From NCBI RefSeq assembly GCF_024343675.1, contig NZ_RJUD01000097.1, positions 186,001 to 250,000 on the forward strand: DNA of 64,000 nt, in the 5' to 3' direction. Made by a program: the position numbers and the translations under genes. The DNA comes from Lacihabitans sp. CS3-21. GTDB taxonomy: Bacteria > Bacteroidota > Bacteroidia > Cytophagales > Spirosomataceae. Of this stretch, positions 18,480 to 27,840 are shown piece after piece. The notes beneath the pieces are model-generated. The model was not told where the DNA came from and made no database searches. It saw nothing but the letters and a program-made list of their open reading frames with translations. The stretch's first letter is position 1, and every line of letters begins with the position of its first letter.

Positions 18480-19232
18480 ATGCATAGCTGTTTGATTATA
18501 GATGATGAAAATAGAAGCATAGAGACGCTTTCTAAAATCATTCTTACCTACTGTGAAAATCAACTTGAGATTTTGGGAATAGCCAACAACATTGAGGAGG
18601 CATATCCGCTAATTTTAAGTAAAAAGCCAGACATCGTTTTCTTGGATATTGAAATGCCGTTTGGGTCAGGGTTTGACCTTCTTGAAAGATTTGATTCAAT
18701 TAATTTTCAAGTAATTTTCACAACTGGATTTGACCAATATGCCATTACTGCAATAAAATTCAGTGCATTAGATTATTTGTTAAAACCAATAAATATTCAA
18801 GAGGTAAAAGATGCAGTAGAAAAAGCTATCAAAAATATTGCTACCAATAATATCACCAACAACTTTAAGATACTTTTGGAAAGTCTAAAAATGCCAAAAA
18901 ACACTTCGAATAAAATTCCTCTTCCTGTTCTTAACGGCCTAGAACTTGTTCAGATAGATCAAATAGTCTATTGTGAGGCAGACGAAGATTATACGCATGT
19001 ATTCCTGAAAGACGGAACCAAAAAAGTGGTTACAAAAAGCATCAAAGATTTTGAAGAACATCTTACCTCCTATGGTTTTTTTAGAATTCATCACTCTTTT
19101 TTAGTAAACAAAACTTACATAAAGAAATACACCAAAGGTGAGGGTGGGACTGTAATGACAGAATTGGATGTTGAAATTCCGGTATCGAGGCGTCGAAAAG
19201 TAGAGTTTTTACAATGGCTAAATGAAATTTGA
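18480..19232 (+). CDS. LytTR-family DNA-binding response regulator
   Basis: A 250-residue regulator. The receiver domain (1-120) has the acidic pair DD at 8-9, the phosphoacceptor Asp56 in VFLDIEMP and the conserved Lys in YLLKPIN near 106. The LytTR DNA-binding domain (about 143-250) has the typical IVYCEADEDYTHVFL and RIHHSFLVNK segments. It is the only response regulator beside two LytS-type kinases, so it is likely the shared target of both. Target promoters are not identified here. Confidence 0.95.
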   Translation: MHSCLIIDDENRSIETLSKIILTYCENQLEILGIANNIEEAYPLILSKKPDIVFLDIEMPFGSGFDLLERFDSINFQVIFTTGFDQYAITAIKFSALDYLLKPINIQEVKDAVEKAIKNIATNNITNNFKILLESLKMPKNTSNKIPLPVLNGLELVQIDQIVYCEADEDYTHVFLKDGTKKVVTKSIKDFEEHLTSYGFFRIHHSFLVNKTYIKKYTKGEGGTVMTELDVEIPVSRRRKVEFLQWLNEI

Positions 19233-19236
19233 GGCT

Positions 19237-19698
19237 TTAAATCATCTCAGGGATAGCATTCAATTGCGTAATTGAATTATCATCAAAGTCAATTTTAAAG
19301 CAATAGGTCTTAAATCCATTGGTGATACAAACAAACGGGGCTTTGATTTGGAGGTTATATCGGCTAGCTTGCTCAATTGTAAGCTGTGAAATTGCCACAC
19401 TTTCTGCTTTACACTCAACAAGTAAAAAAGGCTCGCCAAGTTTATCATAAACAAGAATATCTGATCTCTTTTTTAAGGTGTTATATTTTAAAGCCGACTC
19501 TAACTTAATCAGGTTTTTAGTATAGTTTTTCTCGAGTATCAGATAATCCAGAAAATTTTGCCTCACTATTTCCTCAGGTGTTAAGAGAATGTATTTTTTT
19601 CTAATAATATCAAAAATATAAGACTTCCCCTCAATGTCTTTTATTTTGCGTTTTTCATTTTTAATAAACATATTGCAATGGGAATCTTTTTCTGACAA
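19237..19698 (-). CDS. Type I restriction R-subunit N-terminal-like nuclease domain protein (HSDR_N_2)
   Basis: A 153-residue protein consisting only of the nuclease domain found at the N-terminus of type I restriction R subunits. The PD-(D/E)xK core is intact: Asp in KRSDILVYDK, and ECK in FLLVECKAES about 15 residues later, followed by an Ala/Gln-containing helix QASRYN. No helicase domain or hsdM/hsdS genes are near. Stand-alone proteins of this type are common in Bacteroidota and are probably not restriction enzymes; their role is unknown. The gene is convergent with the LytTR regulator. Confidence 0.85.
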   Translation of the reverse strand: MSEKDSHCNMFIKNEKRKIKDIEGKSYIFDIIRKKYILLTPEEIVRQNFLDYLILEKNYTKNLIKLESALKYNTLKKRSDILVYDKLGEPFLLVECKAESVAISQLTIEQASRYNLQIKAPFVCITNGFKTYCFKIDFDDNSITQLNAIPEMI

Positions 19699-19739
19699 TT
19701 TAGGTTTTCTACTTCAAATTTTAAACAAACTAATGATAT

Positions 19740-20516
19740 ATGCAAACTAAAGAAGAAATAGTTAAGAACTGGCTTCCCAGATATACTGGAACTCCTCTCG
19801 AAGACTTTAAACCTTATATTTTACTTACAAATTTCTCGAATTATGTAAAAATGTTCGCCGACAAATACGGTGTTGAAGTAAAGGGCACCAGCAATGCTAT
19901 GCAAACAGCCTCAGCAGGTAATATTACAATAATAAACTTTGGAATGGGAAGTGCCATGGCAGCCACTGTTATGGATTTATTGACCGCTATCCAACCCAAA
20001 GCCGTCTTGTTTTTGGGAAAGTGTGGAGGCCTGAAAAAAATAAGTGCATTGGGTGATTTCATATTGCCCATAGCAGCCATTAGAGGCGAAGGGACCAGCA
20101 ACGATTACGCCAAACCTGAGATTCCAGCTTTGCCATCTTTTAGGTTGCAAAGAGCGGTATCGGACATGATCATTAAGCACGAAATGGACTATTGGACTGG
20201 AACTGTTTATACAACCAATAGGAGAGTTTGGGAACACGATGAAGCGTTTAAGGACTATTTAAAGGAAATCAGAGCCTTAGGTATTGATATGGAAACAGCC
20301 ACAATTTTTATTGTTGGTTTTGTGAATTCTATACCGCATGGTGCCTTGTTATTGGTATCGGATAATCCAATGGAGCCTGATGGTGTTAAAACGGAAGAAA
20401 GCGATAGAAAAGTTACCTCAAATTTTGTAGAGAAACACCTTCAGATAGGGATAGAATCCTTAGAAGAGCTTGCAAATTCTGGAGAATCTGTTAAGCACAT
20501 GAGATTTGAGAACTAA
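19740..20516 (+). CDS. amn: AMP nucleosidase
   Basis: A 258-residue member of the purine nucleoside phosphorylase/nucleosidase fold that hydrolyses AMP to adenine and ribose 5-phosphate. Supporting segments are the glycine-rich NFGMGSAMAATVMD, FLGKCGGLKK, the purine site region GIDMETATIFIVGF (about 180-193) and LLVSDNPMEPDGVK. The length fits the short Bacteroidota-type enzyme, which lacks the N-terminal regulatory domain of the E. coli protein. It is a single-gene unit closed by a hairpin terminator. Confidence 0.9.
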   Translation: MQTKEEIVKNWLPRYTGTPLEDFKPYILLTNFSNYVKMFADKYGVEVKGTSNAMQTASAGNITIINFGMGSAMAATVMDLLTAIQPKAVLFLGKCGGLKKISALGDFILPIAAIRGEGTSNDYAKPEIPALPSFRLQRAVSDMIIKHEMDYWTGTVYTTNRRVWEHDEAFKDYLKEIRALGIDMETATIFIVGFVNSIPHGALLLVSDNPMEPDGVKTEESDRKVTSNFVEKHLQIGIESLEELANSGESVKHMRFEN

Positions 20517-20521
20517 CAAAA

Positions 20522-20545
20522 AAAGAGTGGATTTCTCCACTCTTT
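20522..20545. terminator. Bidirectional terminator
   Basis: A perfect 10-bp stem AAAGAGTGGA (20522-20531) / TCCACTCTTT (20536-20545) has a TTTC loop. It lies between the convergent amn and TPR genes. The T run is better on the minus strand, so it serves the TPR gene most clearly. Confidence 0.85.
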
Positions 20546-20569
20546 CATATTCTCTTTTATATTCTTTTA

Positions 20570-21910
20570 TCAATTGCAATAATCTTTGATAACGTTATAA
20601 GCTGCAGCATAACCCAGCTCTCCAGACTTGCTGAGGTCAAAACATCCACCATTGTTATCTCCTGTGGCATTTTTAATCAAACCCCTTACATAATAAGCCT
20701 CAGCATATTTTGGATTTATTTTTATTGCATTTCCACAGTCAATCATGGCTTCAGATTGAGTACCCATGGTAGACCTTACCAATCCTCTCGCAAAGTGAGC
20801 CTCAGCATAAGTAGGATTCAGTTCAATTGATTTATTAAGGTCTACTAGAGCATCTTTGAGGTTGGAGGCCCTGTAATTCGAAACACCTTTGGCATAATGA
20901 ACTTCTGATTTTTCATCCGTAAAATCTACTATTTTGATTTTCTCATCTACAGCCCCTCTTAGCATGTCCAAAGTAGCCTTGGTAAGTGCTCCACTGTATG
21001 CGTCTTTACTTCCTTTTGCGTCAGTTTTTTCAAACAAAGCTTTGTTGAAGTCTGATAAAGCCGCTTTTTGATTGTTGAGTTTTGAATAGGCAAATCCTCT
21101 TCCATAATAAGCAGCCTGATTATTTGGATCTATTTGTAAGCACTTGTCAAAATCTAATTTGGCTCCATTGTAATCTTCCAATTTCCCTTTAGAGAAACCT
21201 CTATAAAAAAATGATTGAGCGTCTTGAATATCCAATTTTAGTGCCTCGTCAAAATCATTGATGGCTTCAGAATAAGCATTTACTTTTATTCGGTTTTTAC
21301 CTCTTTCCACATAAGTCTGAGCTCTTTTGGGATTTATTTCTATTGATTTTGAATAATCGGCAATACTACCATTGAAGTCGTCTAATTTGGACTTACAAAG
21401 TCCTCTTGAGTAATACGCTTGGTATTTTTCTTTGTCGCTTGGGTTGAGTTCAATTACTTTAGTGAAATCTTGAATGGCTCTTGACAATTCATTCAGTTTT
21501 GCTCGGATGGTCCCTCTTTGTAAATAAGAGTAAGCATCATCTGGAGCTATTTCTATTGCTCTATTAAAATCTTGTAGTGCTGCTCTGTTGTCATCTTGAT
21601 AGCTTTTGCTAAGTCCTCTATAAAGGTATGACATGGCATCTCTAGGGCTTAAGTCTATAGCTTTATCAAAGTCTAATATTGCTCCTCTATTATCCTTTAA
21701 GGCTTGTTTAGCTAGGCCTCTATTAAAATAACTTTGGTGATTGTCAGGATTCATGGCGATAGCTGTACTAAATGAAGCTAAAGCTCCAATAAAGTCTCCT
21801 GCTTTGCTTTTGTTCACACCTGCTTCAAAATATTCTGATGCAGTTTGTTGCGAAAAAGACACTATGCTAAAAGAAAAGATAAAGACAAAGGGAAGTAAAT
21901 GTTTTCTCAT
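20570..21910 (-). CDS. Exported tetratricopeptide repeat protein
   Basis: A 446-residue protein with a signal peptide (about 1-21, ending VSFSQQ). At least ten tandem TPR units follow, recognisable by the recurring pattern in which a Tyr-x-x-Arg-Gly segment is followed by an Asp-Phe-x-x-Ala-Ile segment and an Asn-Pro end. The last 30 residues include GGCFDLSKSGELG, a common ending of such proteins. It is probably a periplasmic scaffold for protein-protein contacts; the partner is unknown. A terminator follows. Confidence 0.88.
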   Translation of the reverse strand: MRKHLLPFVFIFSFSIVSFSQQTASEYFEAGVNKSKAGDFIGALASFSTAIAMNPDNHQSYFNRGLAKQALKDNRGAILDFDKAIDLSPRDAMSYLYRGLSKSYQDDNRAALQDFNRAIEIAPDDAYSYLQRGTIRAKLNELSRAIQDFTKVIELNPSDKEKYQAYYSRGLCKSKLDDFNGSIADYSKSIEINPKRAQTYVERGKNRIKVNAYSEAINDFDEALKLDIQDAQSFFYRGFSKGKLEDYNGAKLDFDKCLQIDPNNQAAYYGRGFAYSKLNNQKAALSDFNKALFEKTDAKGSKDAYSGALTKATLDMLRGAVDEKIKIVDFTDEKSEVHYAKGVSNYRASNLKDALVDLNKSIELNPTYAEAHFARGLVRSTMGTQSEAMIDCGNAIKINPKYAEAYYVRGLIKNATGDNNGGCFDLSKSGELGYAAAYNVIKDYCN

Positions 21911-21996
21911 GGGGTATATTTAAAAAAATAAGTCAAAGATAATCAAAAAGATTTTAATGGATACGGATTTTCTGTTTTATAGAAACTTGATGCTCA

Positions 21997-22881
21997 TTAA
22001 TTTATACTCAAACCAAGCAGTAAAACATAGGCTAAAGAAGTTAACGCCAGTGTTTTAAGGTAAGGGTCAGGATTTGAAGATTTAGAGACTTGTACACCAT
22101 TGACAATTATTAATGCAAAAGAAAAATAATAATAAGGCTTTACATTTTCAATATTACCCACAAATATAAAGGTACTTGCTATCGCAACTAAAAGTATTGC
22201 CCAATGATAAACAATGGTATTTTTTCTGCCAATCCGTACTGGAATTGTGATTTTTCCGGCGGTTTTATCAGAATTGATATCTCTTAAATTGTTGATGTTT
22301 AGAACTCCAGTGGCCAAGGCTCCACAACTGATGGCGGGCCAAATAATTTGAGGATGGAAACTTTTTGAATAAAGAAAATAGCTACCAACAACGCCGACTA
22401 GACCAAAAAATATGAAAACCGAGATATCTCCATATCCACTATATCCATACGGTTTTTTACCTGCGGTGTAAGTGTATGCTGCTAAAATACAAATTAAGCC
22501 AATTGCTAAAAAGGTCCAAAATAATTGGGTAAAGCCTCCAAATGATACGTAAATTAGCAATACGCCAGCTATTAAAGAACAAACGCCAAGAGAAATTATT
22601 CCTCGAAACATTTGTTGTGGGCTTATTTTACCCGATTGGACTGCTCTAGCAGGGCCAACTCTATCTGCCAAGTCAGCTCCGTTTTGTGTGTCCCCATAAT
22701 CATTTGCAAAATTTGAAAGTACTTGAAGTAGGATAGTAGTCAAACAAGCCAAGACGAAAATTGTAGCATTAAAATTCCCGAACTTCGCGGCCAAAAAACC
22801 ACCCATTATAATACTAGAAAGAGCTAAGGGAAGCGTTCTTAACCTTGCCGCTGATAGCCAATCTTTTACTGCAATACTCAT
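21997..22881 (-). CDS. menA: 1,4-dihydroxy-2-naphthoate polyprenyltransferase
   Basis: A 294-residue UbiA-superfamily prenyltransferase with about eight membrane spans. The first Asp-rich motif is NFANDYGDTQNGAD (about 61-74), with the second in NNLRDINSDKTAGK (near 196). The RVGPARAVQSG segment is typical of MenA. It attaches the polyprenyl chain to the naphthoate ring, the membrane step of menaquinone synthesis. It is the last gene of a tight operon with gpx-like and desaturase genes (3-base gap). MenE, another menaquinone gene, lies at 56.4 kb. Confidence 0.93.
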   Translation of the reverse strand: MSIAVKDWLSAARLRTLPLALSSIIMGGFLAAKFGNFNATIFVLACLTTILLQVLSNFANDYGDTQNGADLADRVGPARAVQSGKISPQQMFRGIISLGVCSLIAGVLLIYVSFGGFTQLFWTFLAIGLICILAAYTYTAGKKPYGYSGYGDISVFIFFGLVGVVGSYFLYSKSFHPQIIWPAISCGALATGVLNINNLRDINSDKTAGKITIPVRIGRKNTIVYHWAILLVAIASTFIFVGNIENVKPYYYFSFALIIVNGVQVSKSSNPDPYLKTLALTSLAYVLLLGLSIN

Positions 22882-22884
22882 CTT

Positions 22885-23484
22885 TTAAATACCAACTGCT
22901 TGGAGGAATTCTGGATTTTCTGGTGTAATTTTTGACTCAAAGAAATGAGTTAATTTGCCATCTTTATTGATGAGATACTTACAAAAATTCCAAGAGGGTT
23001 CTTTGTCATTCCATCCGTTTAGGTCTTTATTGCTCAGCCAATTGTAAAGAGGTGCTTTATCTTTGCCAGACACTTCTATTTTCTCGAACATTCTGAAAGT
23101 AACACCGTAATTCTTTTGGCAAAATTCTGCTATTTCTTCACTGCTACCAGGCTCCTGAGACATAAAATCGTTTGCCGGAAATCCTAATACGGCTATTTTA
23201 TCCCCATATTTTTCATGGAATTTTTGCCAATCGGCATATTGAGGAGTAAAACCACATTTTGAGGCTACATTAATTAGCACAACTGTTTTACCTTTATATT
23301 CTTTCAAACTAACTGGTTTTCCGCTAAGGTCATTGACCGTAAAATCATAAAAAGAGCCTTTTAAATTCATGGTATCGTTTGATGATAGAATTGTTTGTTT
23401 TTTACTAAAGATATTTTTAATTAAATTCTTGTTGAAAAATGCCATTCCACCGAGGATTAAAAATGTGATGATTATTAATTTCAT
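22885..23484 (-). CDS. Membrane-anchored glutathione/thioredoxin peroxidase (Gpx family)
   Basis: A 199-residue thiol peroxidase. An N-terminal hydrophobic segment (about 2-18) probably anchors it, followed by the Gpx fold. The peroxidatic cysteine is in NVASKCGFTPQY (no selenocysteine), the conserved LGFPANDF follows, and SWNFCKYLINKDG carries the tetrad Trp-Asn. A Cys in IAEFCQKNYG is suitable as resolving cysteine, so thioredoxin is a more likely reductant than glutathione. It sits between menA and a desaturase gene, suggesting membrane or lipid peroxide protection. Confidence 0.92.
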   Translation of the reverse strand: MKLIIITFLILGGMAFFNKNLIKNIFSKKQTILSSNDTMNLKGSFYDFTVNDLSGKPVSLKEYKGKTVVLINVASKCGFTPQYADWQKFHEKYGDKIAVLGFPANDFMSQEPGSSEEIAEFCQKNYGVTFRMFEKIEVSGKDKAPLYNWLSNKDLNGWNDKEPSWNFCKYLINKDGKLTHFFESKITPENPEFLQAVGI

Positions 23485-23496
23485 ATTATTTGTTTT

Positions 23497-24573
23497 TTAT
23501 GAAACACCCAATTGCTTCAACATGTTTATATGTGAACCCAATGCAGGGAAAAAACCGCCTTTTGAGTTATAATACAAACCGAATTCTTTGGCAGTGTCTG
23601 CCACTATTTTTGAAAGATCTCTGTAATAAATATGCGAAATTTTTGGAAAAAGATGATGTTCAATCTGAAAATCTAAACCACCGATGTACCAAGAAAAAAG
23701 CTTATTTTCCCCAAAAAAGTTTGAAGTAGTTTTAAGTTGATGGACAGCCCAAGCATTTTCAACACAGCCATTTTCGTCAGGTATGGGTTGAATTGCTCCT
23801 TCAACCACATGTGCTAACTGAAAAATGGTACTCAATATCAGTCCAGCGACACAATGCATGATTAAAAATCCTAAAATCCACTGGCCAAAACTGATGTCCA
23901 TCAATACCATAGGAACTACAAAAATGAAAACAACGTAAAGTAGCTTTGTCGCTATAAGAATGGTCAATTCTCTTCTTGAAAAAGGTTTCATGATACCATC
24001 TTTTGCCAATTGATTGAAAAGACCAATTTCTTTAAAATCTTTCCATAAGAAAGAAACGGTCATCAAACTGTACAGGAAAAAAGCATAAATATGTTGAAAA
24101 CGATGAAAGAATTTCTTTTTCGCAGCCACATTTAGCCTGAGCATAAATTTGCCTGTTATGTCTTCGTCCATATCTAAAATATTTGTGTAGGTATGGTGAA
24201 GCGTGTTATGTTGCATTTCCCAGTTATATGCATTTCCTCCTAGAAAATAAATACTTCCTCCGAATAGTTTATTTACCCATTTTTTTTCAGAAAAAGTACC
24301 GTGAATGGCGTCGTGCATAACGCCCATACCTGTGCCTGCTATTCCTATACCCATCAGTACCAATAAGCATACATTGATTAGTGTAGAATAGCCACCAAAC
24401 AGTACGAAAAAATAAGGAACGAAATATAAAGAAAGCATAATAATAGCTTTTATTATCAAACTATTTCCACCAGACTTTGGTAGGTTTTTTTGCTGAAAGT
24501 ATTCATCCACTCGCGTTCTTAATGACGTAAAAAAGGTGGCTTGGGTTTTGTTGATAAACTTAATCTTTTGCAT
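23497..24573 (-). CDS. Membrane fatty acid desaturase (front-end type, no cytochrome b5 domain)
   Basis: A 358-residue integral membrane di-iron desaturase. The three His boxes are HDAIHG, HNTLHH, and QIEHH near the C-terminus. The Gln in the third box is the mark of front-end (delta-5/delta-6-like) desaturases. Hydrophobic segments at about 42-85, 155-175 and 205-250 fit the family. The cytochrome b5 domain of eukaryotic relatives is absent. It heads an operon with gpx and menA (12-base gap), linking membrane lipid unsaturation, peroxide defence and quinone synthesis. Substrate position is not decidable. Confidence 0.92.
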   Translation of the reverse strand: MQKIKFINKTQATFFTSLRTRVDEYFQQKNLPKSGGNSLIIKAIIMLSLYFVPYFFVLFGGYSTLINVCLLVLMGIGIAGTGMGVMHDAIHGTFSEKKWVNKLFGGSIYFLGGNAYNWEMQHNTLHHTYTNILDMDEDITGKFMLRLNVAAKKKFFHRFQHIYAFFLYSLMTVSFLWKDFKEIGLFNQLAKDGIMKPFSRRELTILIATKLLYVVFIFVVPMVLMDISFGQWILGFLIMHCVAGLILSTIFQLAHVVEGAIQPIPDENGCVENAWAVHQLKTTSNFFGENKLFSWYIGGLDFQIEHHLFPKISHIYYRDLSKIVADTAKEFGLYYNSKGGFFPALGSHINMLKQLGVS

Positions 24574-24928
24574 TTACATAGGTTTTTTTAATACTCCTTT
24601 GTTACAAATTTCGCCTTTTTTTTTGAAGAAAGCAAATTGTACTTTTTGTAGAAATTAAATATTTATCAATTAACGACCGATTGAATAATTTGTTCTCAAT
24701 AAGCATAATAAGTTTTAATACTTTTTGTCAAAACAATGATTTCTAGACATTTTTAAGCATTTTCTTGTGAAACAGTTCATTTGCTTAATTTGTGTTTTGC
24801 AAGTATTTTAGTTTTTCTGATAAACAATCCAATTTAAAGGAAAGGGACGACTTTTGTTAAAATGTTCTTTCATCATTAATTTAATAATTCTTTACATGGC
24901 CTATCTTTGTGAAAACAAAAAGAATTAG
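24574..24928. other. 355-bp divergent intergenic region
   Basis: This AT-rich spacer lies between the divergent desaturase and helicase genes. A TATCTTTG -7-like element at 24902-24909 sits 20 bases before the helicase GTG start, though without a TTTG box at the right distance. I see no ORF, RNA gene, repeat or clear hairpin in the rest. Confidence 0.5.
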
Positions 24929-27214
24929 GTGATAGATTTTTTAGCAGAACTTAACGAACCACAGCATCAAGCTGTCACACACGAAAACGGCCCGTTAATG
25001 ATAATTGCGGGTGCTGGATCGGGCAAAACTCGCGTTTTGACCTATCGAATTGCCCATTTGATGGGTAGCGGTGTCGATGCATTCAATATTCTTTCTTTAA
25101 CTTTTACCAATAAAGCTGCGGAAGAAATGCGACACAGAATTGAGAAAATCATCGGCTCTGAAGCTAAAAATCTTTGGATGGGTACTTTTCACTCTGTTTT
25201 TGCTAAAATTCTACGTTTCGAAGGTTTTAGGTTGGGTTATACTTCTAACTTTACCATATACGATACTGACGACAGTAAATCTTTGTTGAAAACTATCGTA
25301 AAAGAGTTTCATCTTGATGACAAAACTTATAAACCCAATTTCATATTAAACAGGATTTCAGGTGCTAAAAATAACCTGATATCATGGCAGATGTATAACG
25401 AAAACCCCGTTTTTCAGGCTGAGGATATTTCTGCCCAAATGCCTGAAATCGGACGGATTTATAAAACCTATGCACAACGGTGTTTCTCTGCCAATGCCAT
25501 GGATTTCGATGATTTATTGTTCAATACCAATGTCCTTTTTAGGGATCATCTAGATGTACTGAACAAATATCAGCACAAATTTAAGTACGTCATGGTAGAT
25601 GAGTTTCAGGATACCAACATCAGCCAATATCTTATTACACGCAAGCTTTCAGCTGTTCATCAGAATATTTGTGTGGTAGGTGACGATGCCCAAAGTATAT
25701 ATGCCTTCCGTGGTGCCAACATTCAAAATATCCTCAATTTTAAGAAAGATTATCCTGATTTGAAGGTAGTTAAGCTGGAGCAAAATTATAGGTCAACAAA
25801 AAATATTGTCAATGCGGCGAATTCCCTAATCGCTAAAAATAAAGCTCAGTTAGAGAAAAAAACATTTTCTGACAATGAAGAAGGCGATAGGATTGAGGTA
25901 ATCAAAGCCCATTCGGACAACGAGGAAGGTAAAATCATAGCCAACACCATATTTGAGTCCAAACATCAAGGACTTCGTAATCAGGACTTTGCGATATTGT
26001 ACAGAACCAACGCACAATCAAGGGCTTTTGAAGAAGCTTTACGCAGGTTAAATATAAAATACCGGATTATTGGTGGCTTATCTTTTTATCAAAGAAAAGA
26101 AATAAAAGATCTATTGGGATATTTGAGATATACAGTAAATCAGCAAGATGAGGAAGCGTTTAAACGCATCATTAATCTTCCCAAAAGAGGAATTGGCGAT
26201 TCTACAGTGGCCAAAATAGTGGTTACGGCTTCCGAAAATCAAAAGTCAGTTTGGGAAGTTATTTGTAACATCAAACAGTATTTGGAAGGAAGAGCGATAA
26301 ATTCCATAGACACTTTTACCAATCTCATAAAGAGTTACATCATTATGGAAGAGGAGGGAAAAGATGCCCATACCATTGCTATGAATATCGCTAAAACTAC
26401 GGGAATTTTGCATGAATTGTACACCGACAAAACCGTTGAAGGTGTTGCTCGACATGAAAACGTGCAAGAATTACTCAATTCCATCAAACAGTTTGTGGAT
26501 AATCCTGAAAACGAAGACAAAACCCTTGGTTCGTTCTTGCAGACGGTTTCTTTGCTCACAAACGCGGATCAAGAAGAAGACGGCGACCCAGACAAAGTAA
26601 CCATGATGACCATTCACGGTGCAAAAGGCTTGGAGTTTAAACATGTTTTTGTGGTAGGATTGGAAGAAAACCTTTTTCCTTCACAGATGATGCTACGTAG
26701 CCGGGAGGATTTGGAAGAAGAACGCAGGTTGTTTTATGTGGCCATTACCAGAGCAGAGAAAAAACTAACCCTGAGTTATGCGGAGCAACGCTACAATTGG
26801 GGAAAACTCAATTTTTGTGAAAAAAGCCGATTTATTGACGAAATAGACCCTGCCTTCCTCAAATTTGACGACCGTGGTTCAAGTTATACACCCAAAGGAT
26901 TTGATTTTGAAGCGTTTGGTAGAAAAGAAAGGCCTGTAGTAACTGCCCCGCCAACTAGGTCTCAAGCTATAGCAAATCTCAAACCTGTGTCGCAAGCCAA
27001 GTCAGCTGCAATACATGTACCTACTGTGGATTTTGTGCCTTCAGACACCAAAAATCTAAAGCCCGGTGATAAAGTAGAACACCAAAAGTTTGGTTTCGGA
27101 GAAGTTAAAAAACTGGATAATTTGGGTCCTACAGCCAAAGCGGTTATACATTTTGGCTCAGAAGGAGAGAAAACACTGCTGCTTAGTTTTGCTAAATTGA
27201 GGATTTTGGAGTGA
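24929..27214 (+). CDS. pcrA: ATP-dependent DNA helicase, UvrD/PcrA/Rep family
   Basis: A 761-residue superfamily 1A 3'-5' helicase. It has the Q motif LNEPQHQAV at 7-15, Walker A AGAGSGKTR (about 28-36), motif II VDEFQDTN, motif III GDDAQSIYAFRG, motif V MTIHGAKGLEF and motif VI YVAITRAEKKL. The C-terminal Tudor-like domain with KVEHQKFGFGEVKKL (about 712-726) is typical of PcrA/UvrD. It acts in nucleotide excision and mismatch repair and in clearing replication blocks. It begins at a GTG just after a -7-like element. Confidence 0.96.
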   Translation: MIDFLAELNEPQHQAVTHENGPLMIIAGAGSGKTRVLTYRIAHLMGSGVDAFNILSLTFTNKAAEEMRHRIEKIIGSEAKNLWMGTFHSVFAKILRFEGFRLGYTSNFTIYDTDDSKSLLKTIVKEFHLDDKTYKPNFILNRISGAKNNLISWQMYNENPVFQAEDISAQMPEIGRIYKTYAQRCFSANAMDFDDLLFNTNVLFRDHLDVLNKYQHKFKYVMVDEFQDTNISQYLITRKLSAVHQNICVVGDDAQSIYAFRGANIQNILNFKKDYPDLKVVKLEQNYRSTKNIVNAANSLIAKNKAQLEKKTFSDNEEGDRIEVIKAHSDNEEGKIIANTIFESKHQGLRNQDFAILYRTNAQSRAFEEALRRLNIKYRIIGGLSFYQRKEIKDLLGYLRYTVNQQDEEAFKRIINLPKRGIGDSTVAKIVVTASENQKSVWEVICNIKQYLEGRAINSIDTFTNLIKSYIIMEEEGKDAHTIAMNIAKTTGILHELYTDKTVEGVARHENVQELLNSIKQFVDNPENEDKTLGSFLQTVSLLTNADQEEDGDPDKVTMMTIHGAKGLEFKHVFVVGLEENLFPSQMMLRSREDLEEERRLFYVAITRAEKKLTLSYAEQRYNWGKLNFCEKSRFIDEIDPAFLKFDDRGSSYTPKGFDFEAFGRKERPVVTAPPTRSQAIANLKPVSQAKSAAIHVPTVDFVPSDTKNLKPGDKVEHQKFGFGEVKKLDNLGPTAKAVIHFGSEGEKTLLLSFAKLRILE

Positions 27215-27232
27215 GAATTCGTTTTTTTGTAT

Positions 27233-27835
27233 TCAGTAAATAATTGAGGCTTTGATTTTGGTAGTCTTTCTTGGCATTTCCAAAAAAACAATTTCAACGC
27301 AGCCATTTTCTTTAGCTGAGTATATTGAATATTTTGAAACAGAATCCAACCCAGAAGAATTGCAATAAATCGAGTTAACTTTTTTAAGATTAAGTCCGTT
27401 ACGCTTGGTGTAATTTTCTAATTGAGGATATAGTTGATTTTCTTTTAAGTTTGAATCATATACGACCTCGTAGCCTGCACTAATATTTGGTGAATCACCT
27501 CCAATGTGGTTGTAAATTGGTTTGTTTATTGGATATAAAATAGGGAAATTGACAATAAAATCATTATCCATCACCAAGTACCATTCTAAGGTGCCTTTTT
27601 TTACATCATAATGATCTAATATACTTGTTTGGAAAAAAGCATTGAATGATAAAAGAAGAGACAGAAAAAAGGAGGCGAAGGTCCATGGAGTTAATATGAA
27701 ATCTTTAACACTGGTAAAAAGGAGTATTTTTTTACGCTTAAAAAACGATTTGAGAATTTTAAAAATTAAACCAATTAGGTTTAAAATAAAGAAATACAAA
27801 ATAAAATATAAGAGGCAAAAAAACAGTGTTTTCAT
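27233..27835 (-). CDS. Hypothetical membrane-anchored protein
   Basis: I do not recognise this 200-residue protein. It has two N-terminal hydrophobic segments (about 2-28 and 48-70) joined by a basic loop, then a soluble C-terminal region of about 125 residues with many Asn and Tyr. It overlaps nothing. It lies 5 bases downstream of pdxJ on the same strand, so it may be co-transcribed with it. No functional residues can be pointed out. Confidence 0.6.
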   Translation of the reverse strand: MKTLFFCLLYFILYFFILNLIGLIFKILKSFFKRKKILLFTSVKDFILTPWTFASFFLSLLLSFNAFFQTSILDHYDVKKGTLEWYLVMDNDFIVNFPILYPINKPIYNHIGGDSPNISAGYEVVYDSNLKENQLYPQLENYTKRNGLNLKKVNSIYCNSSGLDSVSKYSIYSAKENGCVEIVFLEMPRKTTKIKASIIY

Positions 27836-27840
27836 ATTAC

